From Kluyveromyces lactis (Eukaryota; Ascomycota; Saccharomycetes; Saccharomycetales; Saccharomycetaceae), in assembly GCF_000002515.2 (NCBI RefSeq), contig NC_006039.1, forward strand, positions 744,001 to 808,000: a stretch of DNA of 64,000 bases. Reading direction: 5' to 3'. The notes beneath the pieces are model-generated. The model ran no database searches, was not told where the DNA came from, and worked only from the letters and a program-made list of their open reading frames with translations. How positions within the stretch are numbered: the stretch's first letter is position 1; every line of letters starts with the position of its first letter. The translations under genes were made by a program, and so were the position numbers. Positions 1 through 10,097 of the stretch are shown here, piece by piece.

Positions 1-553
1 ATGCATGGATCCCAACGCTAGCTAGAATACCTTAAGATGCCCAACAGATAAACCTTACCACCTAGCGATGAGTCGTTCACCCCATATTCTTTGTTTAGCA
101 AACTTTACGGCTGGAAAGATTTCAACTTTTCTTTGTAAAAATCAATAACATTAAAAAAAAAAAAATTATCATGTCAAGAACCAAATTAAAGGTTCATAGG
201 TACCGAGCAAAGTAGCTAAAGTGTGCCAGCCATTCGGATTAGAACAGCGACGAGATCGTTATAAAGATAGGTTATAATTGCTAAGAAACACAACTGGTGT
301 GCGGCAAACTCGAAATAAAGGGGATTTGCTTTGTAATTTTCGGGGCTACTTGTCAATTCATTGTCTATAAGGGCATTCTTCCCGGTCTTTCAGAGATTAC
401 ACAATCTTAAGGAAGAAAGAGAATTGGTGGATTTTTTAAAGGGCCACTTTTACGTTTGTACTGTACAACAAAGTAACGCTCTGTTTTTTGCTTTATCTGT
501 TTTCCTTCACGTTTGGTTTAGATTGAGCCTCTCTCAGTTCGTCGTTTAAAGCC
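1..553. other. 5' spacer before SSK2/SSK22
   Basis: Non-coding as far as I can tell. It holds a run of 13 A at 153-165 and no open frame with an ATG start that looks like a gene. A 62-codon frame reaching almost to the SSK2 start begins at TTG and is not credible. The last 200 bases should hold the SSK2 promoter, but I recognise no specific site. Confidence 0.5.
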
Positions 554-3500
554 ATGTCGCAAAACAACGATAGCAGAGACGAGGCATATGTCAGGGAGCA
601 ATTCCAAAGATATACGACTAAGATGGCTTCTAATAAGAATTCCAATACTGATTCGAAATGTAGAAGTACTTCACATCTGAATTCGCTGGCTTCGATTTCA
701 AGTGACACTTCAAATGAAACTTTAAAGGGAAATTTATCAGCAGCTTCGCCTACGTTTTCATCAGATTCTACTCTGAGTACTAAAAAACTGCCAGTTCTAC
801 AGACGCTTCCGACATCTCTGCCAAATGGACAGCATCAACAGGGGCAGCTCTTTCCTGCTTCTTCTTCAAGCTCCTCAGCAATATCTTCAAGGAAACCAAG
901 TGTGTCTGGTTCCTTTGGAACGCAGACTCCGACTACAGCTCAGTTGAAAACTATAACATCGCCCAAACTCAGCGGTGCACTTTCAACAAGGTCAAGGTCT
1001 AATTCGCTCACAAGCTCCAAACTATTTGCGCTGAACCAATCCAATGATTCTCCGTCATCGACCTCGGTTTATCCCGTACCGCCTAATGTCGCTTCGTTGA
1101 ACTCTCAAACAGCTAGTTCAATGTCAGTTTCCACATCAGCGGACCAATATTTTCCAGCACAACAGAATGGTTCCACTACAACAGTAAATTTAACTCCAAC
1201 GTTGTCTTCTCCATCGATTAGATCACTGAATAATAGCACCACCAGTACCACGAAATCGTTCAAACCTTTGCAAAAGCAATACGTACTCAATGAACAGCTT
1301 TATCTAAGCTCGATGAAAAATAAAAAAGCAGATGATTATTACACGCGAGGAATAACGTCTTCTGGAAATGAAGATGATGATGATTTTAGAGTGGATGGAG
1401 AAAACGATGATGTTGATAATGACCTAAGCAAATTGAATAATGGACTGGGCTCTGCAATTTTCGGAAATAATATCGCAACGACAACAGATAAAGGCTTTCA
1501 TTCCATCGATGATGATGAACTTGTATTAATGAATGATAAAATCTTACTTGAAAGGATGGAATGGTTACGCTCAGTGGAACCGAATAACCCTCTAATAGAA
1601 AATTCATTGAACCTGTTGAATAAAACTGGTGGCTCTACGGACAGTCTTGAGAGCTTTTCAAATATTGAAACGCAGCTTGCTTTGGAACAACTCTCGAATA
1701 ATCATTTAGTCAGAGAAAGGCTAGAGTGGCAGACTATGCTCTCGAGCGTTTTGAATGGTGATATTGTTAAGAGTGAGAAGACAAAACTTGCGAAACGCAA
1801 GCCTGATGAAATTTTACTGAATCATAATGATCTAATATGGTTAGAACTTAAGGCTTGGTTAAATGGTAGAACCGTCGAAGATCAACGTAAATCATTGGAA
1901 TATTCTAAAACTACTGCTGATGAGGTATTCGAAGAAATCTTGAACTATAAAAATGAAAAAGAAGAAAACCCTGAAGTTGTCATAGAAGAAGCCAAAATAC
2001 TATTGAATAAATATTACAAAGTGGTTGGATATTGGAAAAATCTCCCCAATATGAATCTCGAGAAACCTGTAACCAAAACCTCTAATTTTGTAAGCAGAAT
2101 TGAAGCACTCAATTCGTTGATAAACTCGTACGAAGGATTACAATATGAGATAGAGGCATTGAAACAATGGACTCAAAATGATGATTTGGATGTAACTTTT
2201 ACGAAAGATTCGTTAGACACTGAAGGTATCTTCAAAAATGACAGATCTTTCGCAGAACAAATTATGAAAGAGAAGGACATCGAAGGTATCTTTCAGAAAA
2301 AGATCTTTTTCAAGCATGCCCCTTGGATGTTCAAGAGCAAATTGGTGTTTTTGAAGCAACAAAATTCTATTCACGAAATGCGCTTACCTTTACCGGTGGA
2401 CAAATTGCATTCTCTTTTAACGTTTCCACTTCGTTTGATCCAAGAAATAATATCAATCAGATTAGAATACGCTAGAAAACTCAAAAAGCCTACCATGATG
2501 ATGATTGACCAAATGATTGATGACTTCAGTACATATATCAAGCTTTCTGTTCAAATCAAGCATACCCTTATGGAATACAGATCTGGATGGAGCCTTAAGG
2601 TTGAGATAAGTGATGCTTTCGATGCTAAAGTTGTTGAAGCTATAGAGTTCTTGTTCAAACTTCTTCACTTAAAATTGATTGACAGCTCAAAGAATTCCTT
2701 TAAAACATTTAAAGAACCAGACATTTTATTTGCCCATTGGGAAAACTTGAAAAACTTCGGTTGTTATATATCTGGAGCAAGTAAAGTAATCGCACAGGGT
2801 TTTGTCAACATTACTATAAGATTGTTGAACCGACTACATCTTTACATTATGGAAGAGCAACGAAACTCAGTAGACTTAGTAACTTCTGATGATGCCAGAA
2901 AATGGGTAGTTGAAGTTATAGAAAATGTCGGTGCTTTCAAGAGAAAGACCAATAGATTTTCGAACGTCTTAACGAAGGCGTTCCAAAACTCTGTTCTTTA
3001 TAACATCAAGGATCACAGCATGCTGCTGGAGAGACTTAGGAATAGTGGACACTTCTTGATCTACACTGGAGGGATCCTAGAACAAAATGGGATTTATTTA
3101 ATTGCAAGTGAGGAGCTTCTAGGATGCTCTGATGATGAAATAATGGACATTATCAAATCTACTAAAATAGGGTCCGATTTGATTCCAAAAGTTGAAATTA
3201 ATAATAGTTTAACTATTTACAACCCTCCAGAGGATCTTACATTACCCGAAGCGATGTTCGTACAGAAAGAAAGACGAAACGGGGTGTCCTATTATCATTT
3301 AAAACAAGATGACCTCACACAGAGAGTTGGCATTAGAGGTAAAGGAGGAAGCTCGACAGCCCCTGAGGAAGAAGGAGAAGAACTCGTTCAACTCGAAAAC
3401 AAATTGAAAATGCTTGGTTATGTTTTGGTATTCTGTCCAACAAAACCAATGGTATGGAATGGAGAAATGTACAATCTTACCAGCGAAGAACCTTTGACTA

Positions 3501-5209
3501 TGGAAGAATTTGGCCTCAGTGTAGAAGAAGACGTTATTGTTATGTTGAATCAGGGATCAACTTACGCGTTAGATTATCAAGTGGATAGGTTTCAACATTT
3601 TGCCGGTGATGCGATATCCATACGGGAAAAAAAATGTGCTATCAACAGCATTGAGACGGCTCTTCAACGTATCAATAAATCCTACTTCAGGATGACGTAT
3701 ATTGTATTGAAAAACTTCGGCAGCGTACAGAAGAATGTCACTTTACAGACTAACGAGAGTGTCTTTTTCAACATAGCATACTTGTTCGTGAAAGATTTTG
3801 CAAAAAACTTCCTTCTATTAAATGTCGCTACACCGGAAACTAAGGCAATTATTATTCGCCTTATGATTCAGATCAGCATAGACTGGTTAACTTTTGTTCT
3901 TGATGAATGTGATCCGGCCAATCCAGAAACATTTAGATGGTGTGTCCCAGCAATGGAATTTGCTATGCGTATGACCAACGGATGGAATATTTTGGGGATT
4001 GAGGAGAAGGAATTCAAGTTGTTGAAAGAGAAGATTGCTAGATGTATGTCATTGTTAATATCTCACTTCGACATCACAGGGGCAAGATCCAGAGAAGCTG
4101 AAAGGATTGATGCTCAACAAACAAGACCAAACTTTGATATCGATGATGCTGACGATGATATGATTTTGGCTGTTAATTCAGAGATGCGTATGAATGCAAT
4201 AACAGATATGGAAAAGGTTGTCAAAGTCAAAAGGCATTATTCTGTTGGTAAAGTTATTGATGATACCGATAATCAAAGCAAATTGTTGAAATCTCTTGCT
4301 TCTTCAATATCTAACCTTTCTATTAGATGGCAAAAGCGTAGCTTTATCGGAAGTGGTAGCTTTGGTACTGTATATTCCGCTGTTAACCTAGATACTGGTG
4401 ATATTTTAGCGGTAAAAGAGATCAAAATCCAAGATGCTAAATCCATGAAGCAAATTTTCCCATCTCTCAAAGAAGAAATGCGCGTCATGGAGATCTTAAA
4501 TCACCCGAATATTGTTCAGTACTATGGTGTGGAAGTTCACAGAGACAAGGTTAATATCTTTATGGAATTCTGCGAGGGTTCCTCCTTAGCCAGTTTACTC
4601 GAACATGGCCGGATTGAAGATGAAATGGTAACTCAAGTTTACACACTACAATTACTTGAGGGATTGGCATGTTTGCACCAATCTGGAGTTGTGCACAGAG
4701 ATATCAAACCGGAGAATATCTTATTGGATCGTAATGGCGTTATCAAATATGTAGATTTTGGTGCCGCAAAACTCATTGCAAAGAACGGATCAAAGAGGAT
4801 ATCACTGGATGCCAATAACAAATCTACAGGCGGGAAAGATATGATCGGAACACCGATGTATATGGCACCAGAAACGGTGACTGGTCAAGGACACGGAAAA
4901 TTCGGATCCGATGATATATGGTCTTTAGGTTGTGTTGTACTGGAAATGGTGACCGGTAGACGTCCATGGGCTAACTTAGACAATGAATGGGCTATCATGT
5001 ATCATGTTGCAGCTGGTCACCTTCCGCAATTCCCAACCAAGTCTGAAATTTCATCTGCGGGTAGAAAGTTCATAAGCAGATGCTTAATACAAGATGCCAA
5101 TAAAAGAGCAACTGCAATGGAATTGTTACTTGATCCCTGGATTTCTCAAATACGTAACATTGCATTTGGTGGCAATGCAGAATCTTTTAATAATGAAACT
5201 CATAACTAG
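554..5209 (+). CDS. SSK2: MAP kinase kinase kinase of the HOG osmostress pathway (Ssk2/Ssk22)
   Basis: This 1551-residue protein matches the Ssk2/Ssk22 MAPKKK family, which phosphorylates Pbs2 in the branch fed by the Sln1-Ypd1-Ssk1 phosphorelay. The first ~430 residues are Ser/Thr/Asn-rich and partly acidic (low complexity). A long middle region (about 430-1200) is the conserved Ssk1-binding/autoinhibitory part. The C-terminal kinase domain (about 1257-1537) shows the glycine loop GSGSFGTV, the lysine in LAVKEI, the catalytic HRDIKPEN, DFG as VDFGAAK, and MYMAPET. The length is close to S. cerevisiae Ssk2 (about 1579) and longer than Ssk22. The ATG at 554 is the first in frame. S. cerevisiae has two copies (YCR073C, YNR031C); one copy next to RSA4 fits a pre-duplication genome. 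The symbol is a choice between two equally valid names. Confidence 0.95.
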   Translation: MSQNNDSRDEAYVREQFQRYTTKMASNKNSNTDSKCRSTSHLNSLASISSDTSNETLKGNLSAASPTFSSDSTLSTKKLPVLQTLPTSLPNGQHQQGQLFPASSSSSSAISSRKPSVSGSFGTQTPTTAQLKTITSPKLSGALSTRSRSNSLTSSKLFALNQSNDSPSSTSVYPVPPNVASLNSQTASSMSVSTSADQYFPAQQNGSTTTVNLTPTLSSPSIRSLNNSTTSTTKSFKPLQKQYVLNEQLYLSSMKNKKADDYYTRGITSSGNEDDDDFRVDGENDDVDNDLSKLNNGLGSAIFGNNIATTTDKGFHSIDDDELVLMNDKILLERMEWLRSVEPNNPLIENSLNLLNKTGGSTDSLESFSNIETQLALEQLSNNHLVRERLEWQTMLSSVLNGDIVKSEKTKLAKRKPDEILLNHNDLIWLELKAWLNGRTVEDQRKSLEYSKTTADEVFEEILNYKNEKEENPEVVIEEAKILLNKYYKVVGYWKNLPNMNLEKPVTKTSNFVSRIEALNSLINSYEGLQYEIEALKQWTQNDDLDVTFTKDSLDTEGIFKNDRSFAEQIMKEKDIEGIFQKKIFFKHAPWMFKSKLVFLKQQNSIHEMRLPLPVDKLHSLLTFPLRLIQEIISIRLEYARKLKKPTMMMIDQMIDDFSTYIKLSVQIKHTLMEYRSGWSLKVEISDAFDAKVVEAIEFLFKLLHLKLIDSSKNSFKTFKEPDILFAHWENLKNFGCYISGASKVIAQGFVNITIRLLNRLHLYIMEEQRNSVDLVTSDDARKWVVEVIENVGAFKRKTNRFSNVLTKAFQNSVLYNIKDHSMLLERLRNSGHFLIYTGGILEQNGIYLIASEELLGCSDDEIMDIIKSTKIGSDLIPKVEINNSLTIYNPPEDLTLPEAMFVQKERRNGVSYYHLKQDDLTQRVGIRGKGGSSTAPEEEGEELVQLENKLKMLGYVLVFCPTKPMVWNGEMYNLTSEEPLTMEEFGLSVEEDVIVMLNQGSTYALDYQVDRFQHFAGDAISIREKKCAINSIETALQRINKSYFRMTYIVLKNFGSVQKNVTLQTNESVFFNIAYLFVKDFAKNFLLLNVATPETKAIIIRLMIQISIDWLTFVLDECDPANPETFRWCVPAMEFAMRMTNGWNILGIEEKEFKLLKEKIARCMSLLISHFDITGARSREAERIDAQQTRPNFDIDDADDDMILAVNSEMRMNAITDMEKVVKVKRHYSVGKVIDDTDNQSKLLKSLASSISNLSIRWQKRSFIGSGSFGTVYSAVNLDTGDILAVKEIKIQDAKSMKQIFPSLKEEMRVMEILNHPNIVQYYGVEVHRDKVNIFMEFCEGSSLASLLEHGRIEDEMVTQVYTLQLLEGLACLHQSGVVHRDIKPENILLDRNGVIKYVDFGAAKLIAKNGSKRISLDANNKSTGGKDMIGTPMYMAPETVTGQGHGKFGSDDIWSLGCVVLEMVTGRRPWANLDNEWAIMYHVAAGHLPQFPTKSEISSAGRKFISRCLIQDANKRATAMELLLDPWISQIRNIAFGGNAESFNNETHN

Positions 5210-5736
5210 TTCTGATAGACATAAAAGTTTCCTCCCCATGACGATCATATGTAACAATTGTAACCATAGATTTTTTTTTTGTATAAGTATTGTATGTATA
5301 TATAATAATAATAGGAACTTTTGTTTGACTTTTTTTTAAACAATGCCGGATCCGTATAGTATCAATGTAACATGCACTTTCCGTTATCTGTGAGTTGCTT
5401 GCCAGTAAGTAAATTGCAGTCTAGGAATTTTTTGTGCCTGATGCTCCCCATAAGGTATTCAGAGCATAGTTTCAACATAATAAAGATTTATATTACCCGG
5501 AAGTGGTGAACTAAAAGAAATTCTTAAGTTCAAGAAAATCTTTTGAGATGCCGATGAGATGAGATGAGATGAGCTTCAACTACCAAGTCGACTTCCCTAA
5601 AAAGGAGAAGGTTCTGGTGAACGATATTAGTATTCCAGCAATAATCACAGGTCTTTTCTCGAAAGAAGTTTTTAGGTAATTAAACGAGCCCAAAATAATT
5701 CTCTGAATTTGTTAGGCCAAGCAATCCAAACGAAAC
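5210..5736. other. spacer SSK2-RSA4 with Reb1 and PAC sites
   Basis: This holds the SSK2 3' end, with T-rich and TATATA stretches around 5270-5340, and then the RSA4 promoter. Two sites are readable: a perfect Reb1 site TTACCCGG at 5493-5500, and a PAC-type GATGAG repeat at 5552-5574, which is listed separately. No gene is seen. Confidence 0.6.
5552..5574 (+). promoter_or_regulatory. PAC box, extended GATGA repeat, for RSA4
   Basis: The sequence CGATGAGATGAG continues as four GATGA-type units and ends in GAGC, 163-185 bases before the RSA4 ATG. PAC (GCGATGAG) binds Dot6/Tod6 and marks ribosome-biogenesis genes in yeasts. An A-rich RRPE-like stretch (AAGAAAATCTTTT) lies just upstream. The motif is seen directly; the regulatory role is inferred from the family. 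Confidence 0.75.
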
Positions 5737-7284
5737 ATGGCAACCTTACTCCCACCGCCTTCAAAGAAGCAAAGAAGAGAAGCTCAAGCTGAACGTGGAG
5801 TTGACCTTATTCCCAAAGACCTTCCAAATGTTCTCATTAAATTCCAAGCTTTTGACAGTGGTGAAACTGTTGGAGGTTCTCTAAGGGTTCCAGGTGGTAT
5901 TTCGGAGCAGCAACTGGAGGAATTGTTGAATCAGTTAAATGGAGACTCGGCAGATCCTGTTCCATACACGTTTAGCTGTTTAGTTAGCAACAAAAAGAAG
6001 GATGCAGATGAGGAAATGGTAGATATTAGAGATAATCTATATCAATCCATTTTAAAACCAGGTTTGAAAACTACCGAAGATTTTTTGACTCTAGTGTATA
6101 CCCCAAGAGCTATCTTCAAAGTAAAACCAGTAACTCGGTCGTCTTCTGCAATTGCTGGTCATGGCTCGACAATTTTGTGTTCTGCATTTGCTCCAAATAC
6201 AAGCTCCAGGATGGTTACCGGTGCTGGTGACAATACTGCATGTATCTGGGATTGTGACACTCAAACGCGTATGTGCACGTTACAAGGCCATCACAACTGG
6301 GTCCTATGTTGTTCCTGGTCTCCAGATGGTGAATTAATCGCCACAGGTTCTATGGACAACACAATTAGATTATGGGAATCAAGCAAAGGTAAGCCTTATG
6401 GTGATGCTTTAAGAGGTCACTCGAAATGGATTACCTCCTTATCTTGGGAACCAATCCATCTTGTCAAACCTGGTGACAAACCGAGATTAGCAACTGCATC
6501 CAAGGATGGAACTATCAAAATCTGGGATACAACAAGAAGAGTTTGCCTTTTAACCTTATGTGGCCATACGTCTTCTGTTTCCTGTGTCAAGTGGGGTGGA
6601 AAAAATGTTCTATACAGTGGTTCTCACGATAAAACAATCAGATGCTGGGACATGAATTTGAACGGTAAATGTATCAATATCCTAAAATCACACGCCCATT
6701 GGGTTAATCATCTTTCACTTTCAACAGATTATGCATTAAGACTCGGTGCGTTCGATCACAAGGGCGAAACTCCTGCTTCACCTGAAGAAGCCCAACAGAA
6801 GGCTCTGAAAAATTACGAAAAAGTTGCTAAAAGAAAAGGTGACTTCGAAGAACTGATGGTAACTGCCAGTGACGATTTTACTATGTATCTGTGGAACCCC
6901 TTGAAGTCTACTAAACCTATTACCAGAATGACCGGCCACCAAAAGCTCGTCAACCACGTTGCATTTTCGCCAGATGGCCGTTACATTGTTTCTGCATCCT
7001 TTGACAACTCCATTAAATTATGGGATGGAAGGGATGGTAAATTCCTATCCACCTTTAGAGGACATGTAGCGAGTGTCTACCAAGTAGCTTGGTCAAGCGA
7101 CTGTAGACTACTCGTTTCTTGTTCCAAAGATACCACTTTAAAAGTCTGGGATGTCAAAACTAGAAAACTGTCCGTCGATCTACCCGGTCATCAAGATGAA
7201 GTCTACACTGTAGATTGGTCTGTAGACGGTAAACGTGTATGTAGCGGTGGGAAAGATAAAATGGTCAGGATATGGACTCATTGA
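5737..7284 (+). CDS. RSA4: 60S ribosome assembly WD40 protein Rsa4 (Nle1 family)
   Basis: This 515-residue protein is, as far as I recall, the same length as S. cerevisiae Rsa4 (YCR072C). Rsa4 acts on pre-60S particles in the nucleolus and nucleoplasm; its N-terminal MIDO/NLE domain binds the AAA ATPase Rea1 (Mdn1) to drive release of assembly factors. The NLE domain spans about residues 30-130 (LPNVLIKFQAFDSG onward). The eight-bladed WD40 propeller fills about 140-515, with repeated GH...WD units such as GHHNWVLCCSWSPDG and IRLWES. The start at 5737 is the first ATG. SSK22-RSA4-IMG2 is the same neighbour order as on S. cerevisiae chromosome III. A PAC box precedes it, as expected for its class. 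Confidence 0.97.
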   Translation: MATLLPPPSKKQRREAQAERGVDLIPKDLPNVLIKFQAFDSGETVGGSLRVPGGISEQQLEELLNQLNGDSADPVPYTFSCLVSNKKKDADEEMVDIRDNLYQSILKPGLKTTEDFLTLVYTPRAIFKVKPVTRSSSAIAGHGSTILCSAFAPNTSSRMVTGAGDNTACIWDCDTQTRMCTLQGHHNWVLCCSWSPDGELIATGSMDNTIRLWESSKGKPYGDALRGHSKWITSLSWEPIHLVKPGDKPRLATASKDGTIKIWDTTRRVCLLTLCGHTSSVSCVKWGGKNVLYSGSHDKTIRCWDMNLNGKCINILKSHAHWVNHLSLSTDYALRLGAFDHKGETPASPEEAQQKALKNYEKVAKRKGDFEELMVTASDDFTMYLWNPLKSTKPITRMTGHQKLVNHVAFSPDGRYIVSASFDNSIKLWDGRDGKFLSTFRGHVASVYQVAWSSDCRLLVSCSKDTTLKVWDVKTRKLSVDLPGHQDEVYTVDWSVDGKRVCSGGKDKMVRIWTH

Positions 7285-7570
7285 GTGGATCCACTGCATC
7301 TGAATAATTAGCATGATTAAATTATAGACTGCCTTATGTATGTTATAGCTTCTTTTACATTTATTATGAGGTGCACAGGTGTCCCTTCTTCTTACAAGCT
7401 GAAAATTTTGAAAAATTAAAGCTTCAAGCATAGTTGAAAAGATGAAGAACGATTCAGCCGGCATTTACCATAGGAAATCGATAAGTTATCTATATAGTAA
7501 GAAAGGTGTACACCGGGAAAACCTGCATAACCACACAACAGCCTACTAATAATACAACGGCTAGTTAATA

Positions 7571-8104
7571 ATGCTTACAAGAGTTACAAGAAGTTTTGCG
7601 GCTATGAGCCCAAGATCATTTCGGATTTGTACTAGACTACAATCAACCCAAGCACAGCAACCACAACAACAGGAAAACTCAGAAATTGAGCTTTTAAATG
7701 AACTTAAATCAGAAATGGACAAATTGGGACCATTATCTGATGCCGAAAGTGCCGAACTCAGTGCTTTATTTGACAGTCAAAGTCCTTTTACAGTATTCCC
7801 AAAACTTGAAGACGTAAGCCCCGAGGAAGTAGTGGGAGCCGCTCCATTTGGGAAGAAAACATATTTCATTCAAAGAAGTATTAACGGAAATTTACCTGTG
7901 TACACTGACTACAAAAACAGCAATAAGATTGTCACCGAAATCAGAAAGATTCAAGGGGATCCTGTGCAGCTAAGAAACGATCTACAAGAAAGGCTTCCTT
8001 TCATTCCAAAGAAGTACTGGAAGGTGATACTTCAATCAAATAAAATTATCATTGAAGGTGATGCCACGAAGCACGTGAAGAGGGCTCTGGCTACCACCTT
8101 TTGA
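7571..8104 (+). CDS. IMG2: mitochondrial large-subunit ribosomal protein Img2 (mL49)
   Basis: This 177-residue protein has a basic, Ser/Arg-rich N-terminus (about residues 1-28) with few acidic residues, typical of a mitochondrial targeting peptide. A Gln-rich linker and acidic stretch follow. The C-terminal mL49/Img2 domain runs from about 90 to 177 ([39 protein letters not shown]). The protein is a component of the 54S mitochondrial ribosomal subunit, needed for mitochondrial genome maintenance in S. cerevisiae. It is about 30 residues longer than the S. cerevisiae protein (about 146), all in the N-terminal half. It lies next to RSA4, as in S. cerevisiae (YCR071C). The start is the first ATG, at 7571. 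Confidence 0.93.
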   Translation: MLTRVTRSFAAMSPRSFRICTRLQSTQAQQPQQQENSEIELLNELKSEMDKLGPLSDAESAELSALFDSQSPFTVFPKLEDVSPEEVVGAAPFGKKTYFIQRSINGNLPVYTDYKNSNKIVTEIRKIQGDPVQLRNDLQERLPFIPKKYWKVILQSNKIIIEGDATKHVKRALATTF

Positions 8105-8255
8105 GCTTATTCCCATGACTTTAAAACTTACAGGAGATGCGTATGTAAATATTCTTACATGGTTGTTTCTTCCTGCATGTGATAAAAACTGTAAATAGTG
8201 TCAGTAATAATAAGATATATTAACGACTTAGATATATACATCGGGCATACTTGTA

Positions 8256-9881
8256 TTACAAGATTGGGACTTTTTGGTACGTGTAGAAAACATCTTTCAT
8301 AGCCAATGCATTGTCAAAGATCTCCTTGATGAAAGTAAAGTCTCTGCTTCTTTCCCAAGTGACATAAAGGTCAAGGCCATTAGCATACTGTTCAGTGAAT
8401 GTTTTTACCAAATATTCAGTGTTGATACCTCCAAAACCCTGACTTTTGGATATTAATTCCCATCTGTTGCCGTCTTCGGTAGGGATTAAGGAAGAATTAT
8501 CTATAGGTGTAATCAAATAATTGAATGATGGCCATTTAGATGACAATGTACCATCTTCTGTCTTATCATAAGTAATATTCCAAGAGTCATCAAGTTGACC
8601 AAACAAAGTGGCACCTGTCATACAGACAGGGACATCTAAATGAACCACAGCATCTGTGATGTTCTGTGACTTGATGATCTCATTGAAGTTTTCAAGGGCA
8701 ACTCCACCAGGATAATTCATAGTGGAGATGTATGAAAACGCAATAGAGATAAACAGCGACAACAAAGGTGTTAATAACAAGACAAAACGTACCGCTACCC
8801 CAGTAACACTTTTGTTGTCAATATTTTTGAATAAATAAGCAGCAGCAGTAGCCCCTAGCAATGTAATTGGTGGGTTCGAATAAATGATAAATCTCCATTC
8901 TTTGTGGGGTTGCAAAGACATGACTAAAACATGAAAGTATGCAGCAATTCCTACGACCCTGAATGAATTTGGGCCAATCTTGAACCCTAGATGGTTCAAA
9001 AGTAGTGCAGTTGGCGGGATGAACATCATTGGAAGATACCCCGTCAAATATGCAAAGAAAGGTTGGGTACCCCATTTGGAAGATTCTCCGTGGACAACGT
9101 TGAATATAAATGCTTCGATTTCAGGAACAGTTAAACGGTTCCAGAAATAAGAATCAACTTGAATAGATAAGAAAATTCCGGCTCCAGCACCGATGAACCC
9201 GGTCCTAACAATCGATGTCAATGAGATTTTTTCATAAAAGAAGGCACCCAGAGCTACACCAACCGCCAATACAGCAATTTCTAATCTAAAAACAATAGCA
9301 GTAAAGGACAATAATATAATTGACCACCTATAGTTTTCTTCCAAAGCCCATGACAAACCTAATAGTGACAATGGTAACGCCATGACAAAATTTGGCAAAG
9401 GTCTTGAACTGTAGAACATTAAATGGAATTGAGTAGCAGTGAATAATCCAAACCAGTTAGTTAGATCAGATGCACTAATAGTATACTTTGTGGTTGATGT
9501 AGTCTCCTCCTTCCCACTTTTTTGCTCCTGATCTTTCGTTAAGGCTTTCTTCGCAGCTACAATGAATCTGTTTAACGCCACAGTGTTCGTTAAGCCGATT
9601 AAAAATCTCACCAACATCTGGGTTCTAAACGGATCTTTTGAGATAGTCAAATTGAACGGATAGGTAAGCGCTGAGAGGATTAATGGACCAACAAAACTTC
9701 TCGGAACAGCACCGGCGAAAGTGACATGGTCATAATTCGAAACGTCAAATACACCATAAGTTAAAATATCATGTACGGCCTGCAAAGTAAAACTTTCCTC
9801 AACCTTAGTATAAGGTGAATACCATAAATGTAGCGACACCGCACAAGTAAGAACTGTAGTTAGATCAAATATACCGTCCAT
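8256..9881 (-). CDS. ALG12: dolichyl-P-Man alpha-1,6-mannosyltransferase Alg12 (GT22)
   Basis: This 541-residue multi-pass ER membrane protein adds the alpha-1,6-mannose (eighth mannose) to the lipid-linked oligosaccharide in N-glycan synthesis. The GT22 signature is at the N-terminus: an HLWYSPYTKVEESFTLQAVHD stretch in the lumenal loop with the conserved KVEESF. It is followed by YDHVTFAGAVPRSFVGP, HLMFYSSRPLPNF, and PHKEWRFIIY near residue 330. The last 130 residues form the lumenal C-terminal part. About ten hydrophobic segments are visible. The length is close to S. cerevisiae Alg12 (551; YNR030W). It is divergent from YNR029C across a 216-base promoter, as on S. cerevisiae chromosome XIV. 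The start is ATG at 9881. Confidence 0.95.
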   Translation of the reverse strand: MDGIFDLTTVLTCAVSLHLWYSPYTKVEESFTLQAVHDILTYGVFDVSNYDHVTFAGAVPRSFVGPLILSALTYPFNLTISKDPFRTQMLVRFLIGLTNTVALNRFIVAAKKALTKDQEQKSGKEETTSTTKYTISASDLTNWFGLFTATQFHLMFYSSRPLPNFVMALPLSLLGLSWALEENYRWSIILLSFTAIVFRLEIAVLAVGVALGAFFYEKISLTSIVRTGFIGAGAGIFLSIQVDSYFWNRLTVPEIEAFIFNVVHGESSKWGTQPFFAYLTGYLPMMFIPPTALLLNHLGFKIGPNSFRVVGIAAYFHVLVMSLQPHKEWRFIIYSNPPITLLGATAAAYLFKNIDNKSVTGVAVRFVLLLTPLLSLFISIAFSYISTMNYPGGVALENFNEIIKSQNITDAVVHLDVPVCMTGATLFGQLDDSWNITYDKTEDGTLSSKWPSFNYLITPIDNSSLIPTEDGNRWELISKSQGFGGINTEYLVKTFTEQYANGLDLYVTWERSRDFTFIKEIFDNALAMKDVFYTYQKVPIL

Positions 9882-10097
9882 TGTTCGATGGTTGGCTTTC
9901 TCATTTATCTTTGTTCATTGTTAAAGGGTAGAAGTTTTCAGAAATTACCTCATCTCTTACTTTTTATACCGAAAAGCTCATCACTCATGAAAAGGATTCA
10001 TCATCATCATCACCAACATCGGCTAGTAAATATATAACAAATAACGAACCGTGTAAACTACTTGAAGACAAATATAATACCTCAAGTTAGTACTCCA

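Noticed and set aside
10062-10097. Upstream start of the Zng1 frame, and similar TTG/GTG starts of TAH1 (38094), RSC6 (48556), YCR051W-like (52143), URA9 (60798) and SEC12 (18616)
   Set aside because: These positions are TTG or GTG codons. The first in-frame ATG gives the family-typical N-terminus in each case, so I moved the starts.
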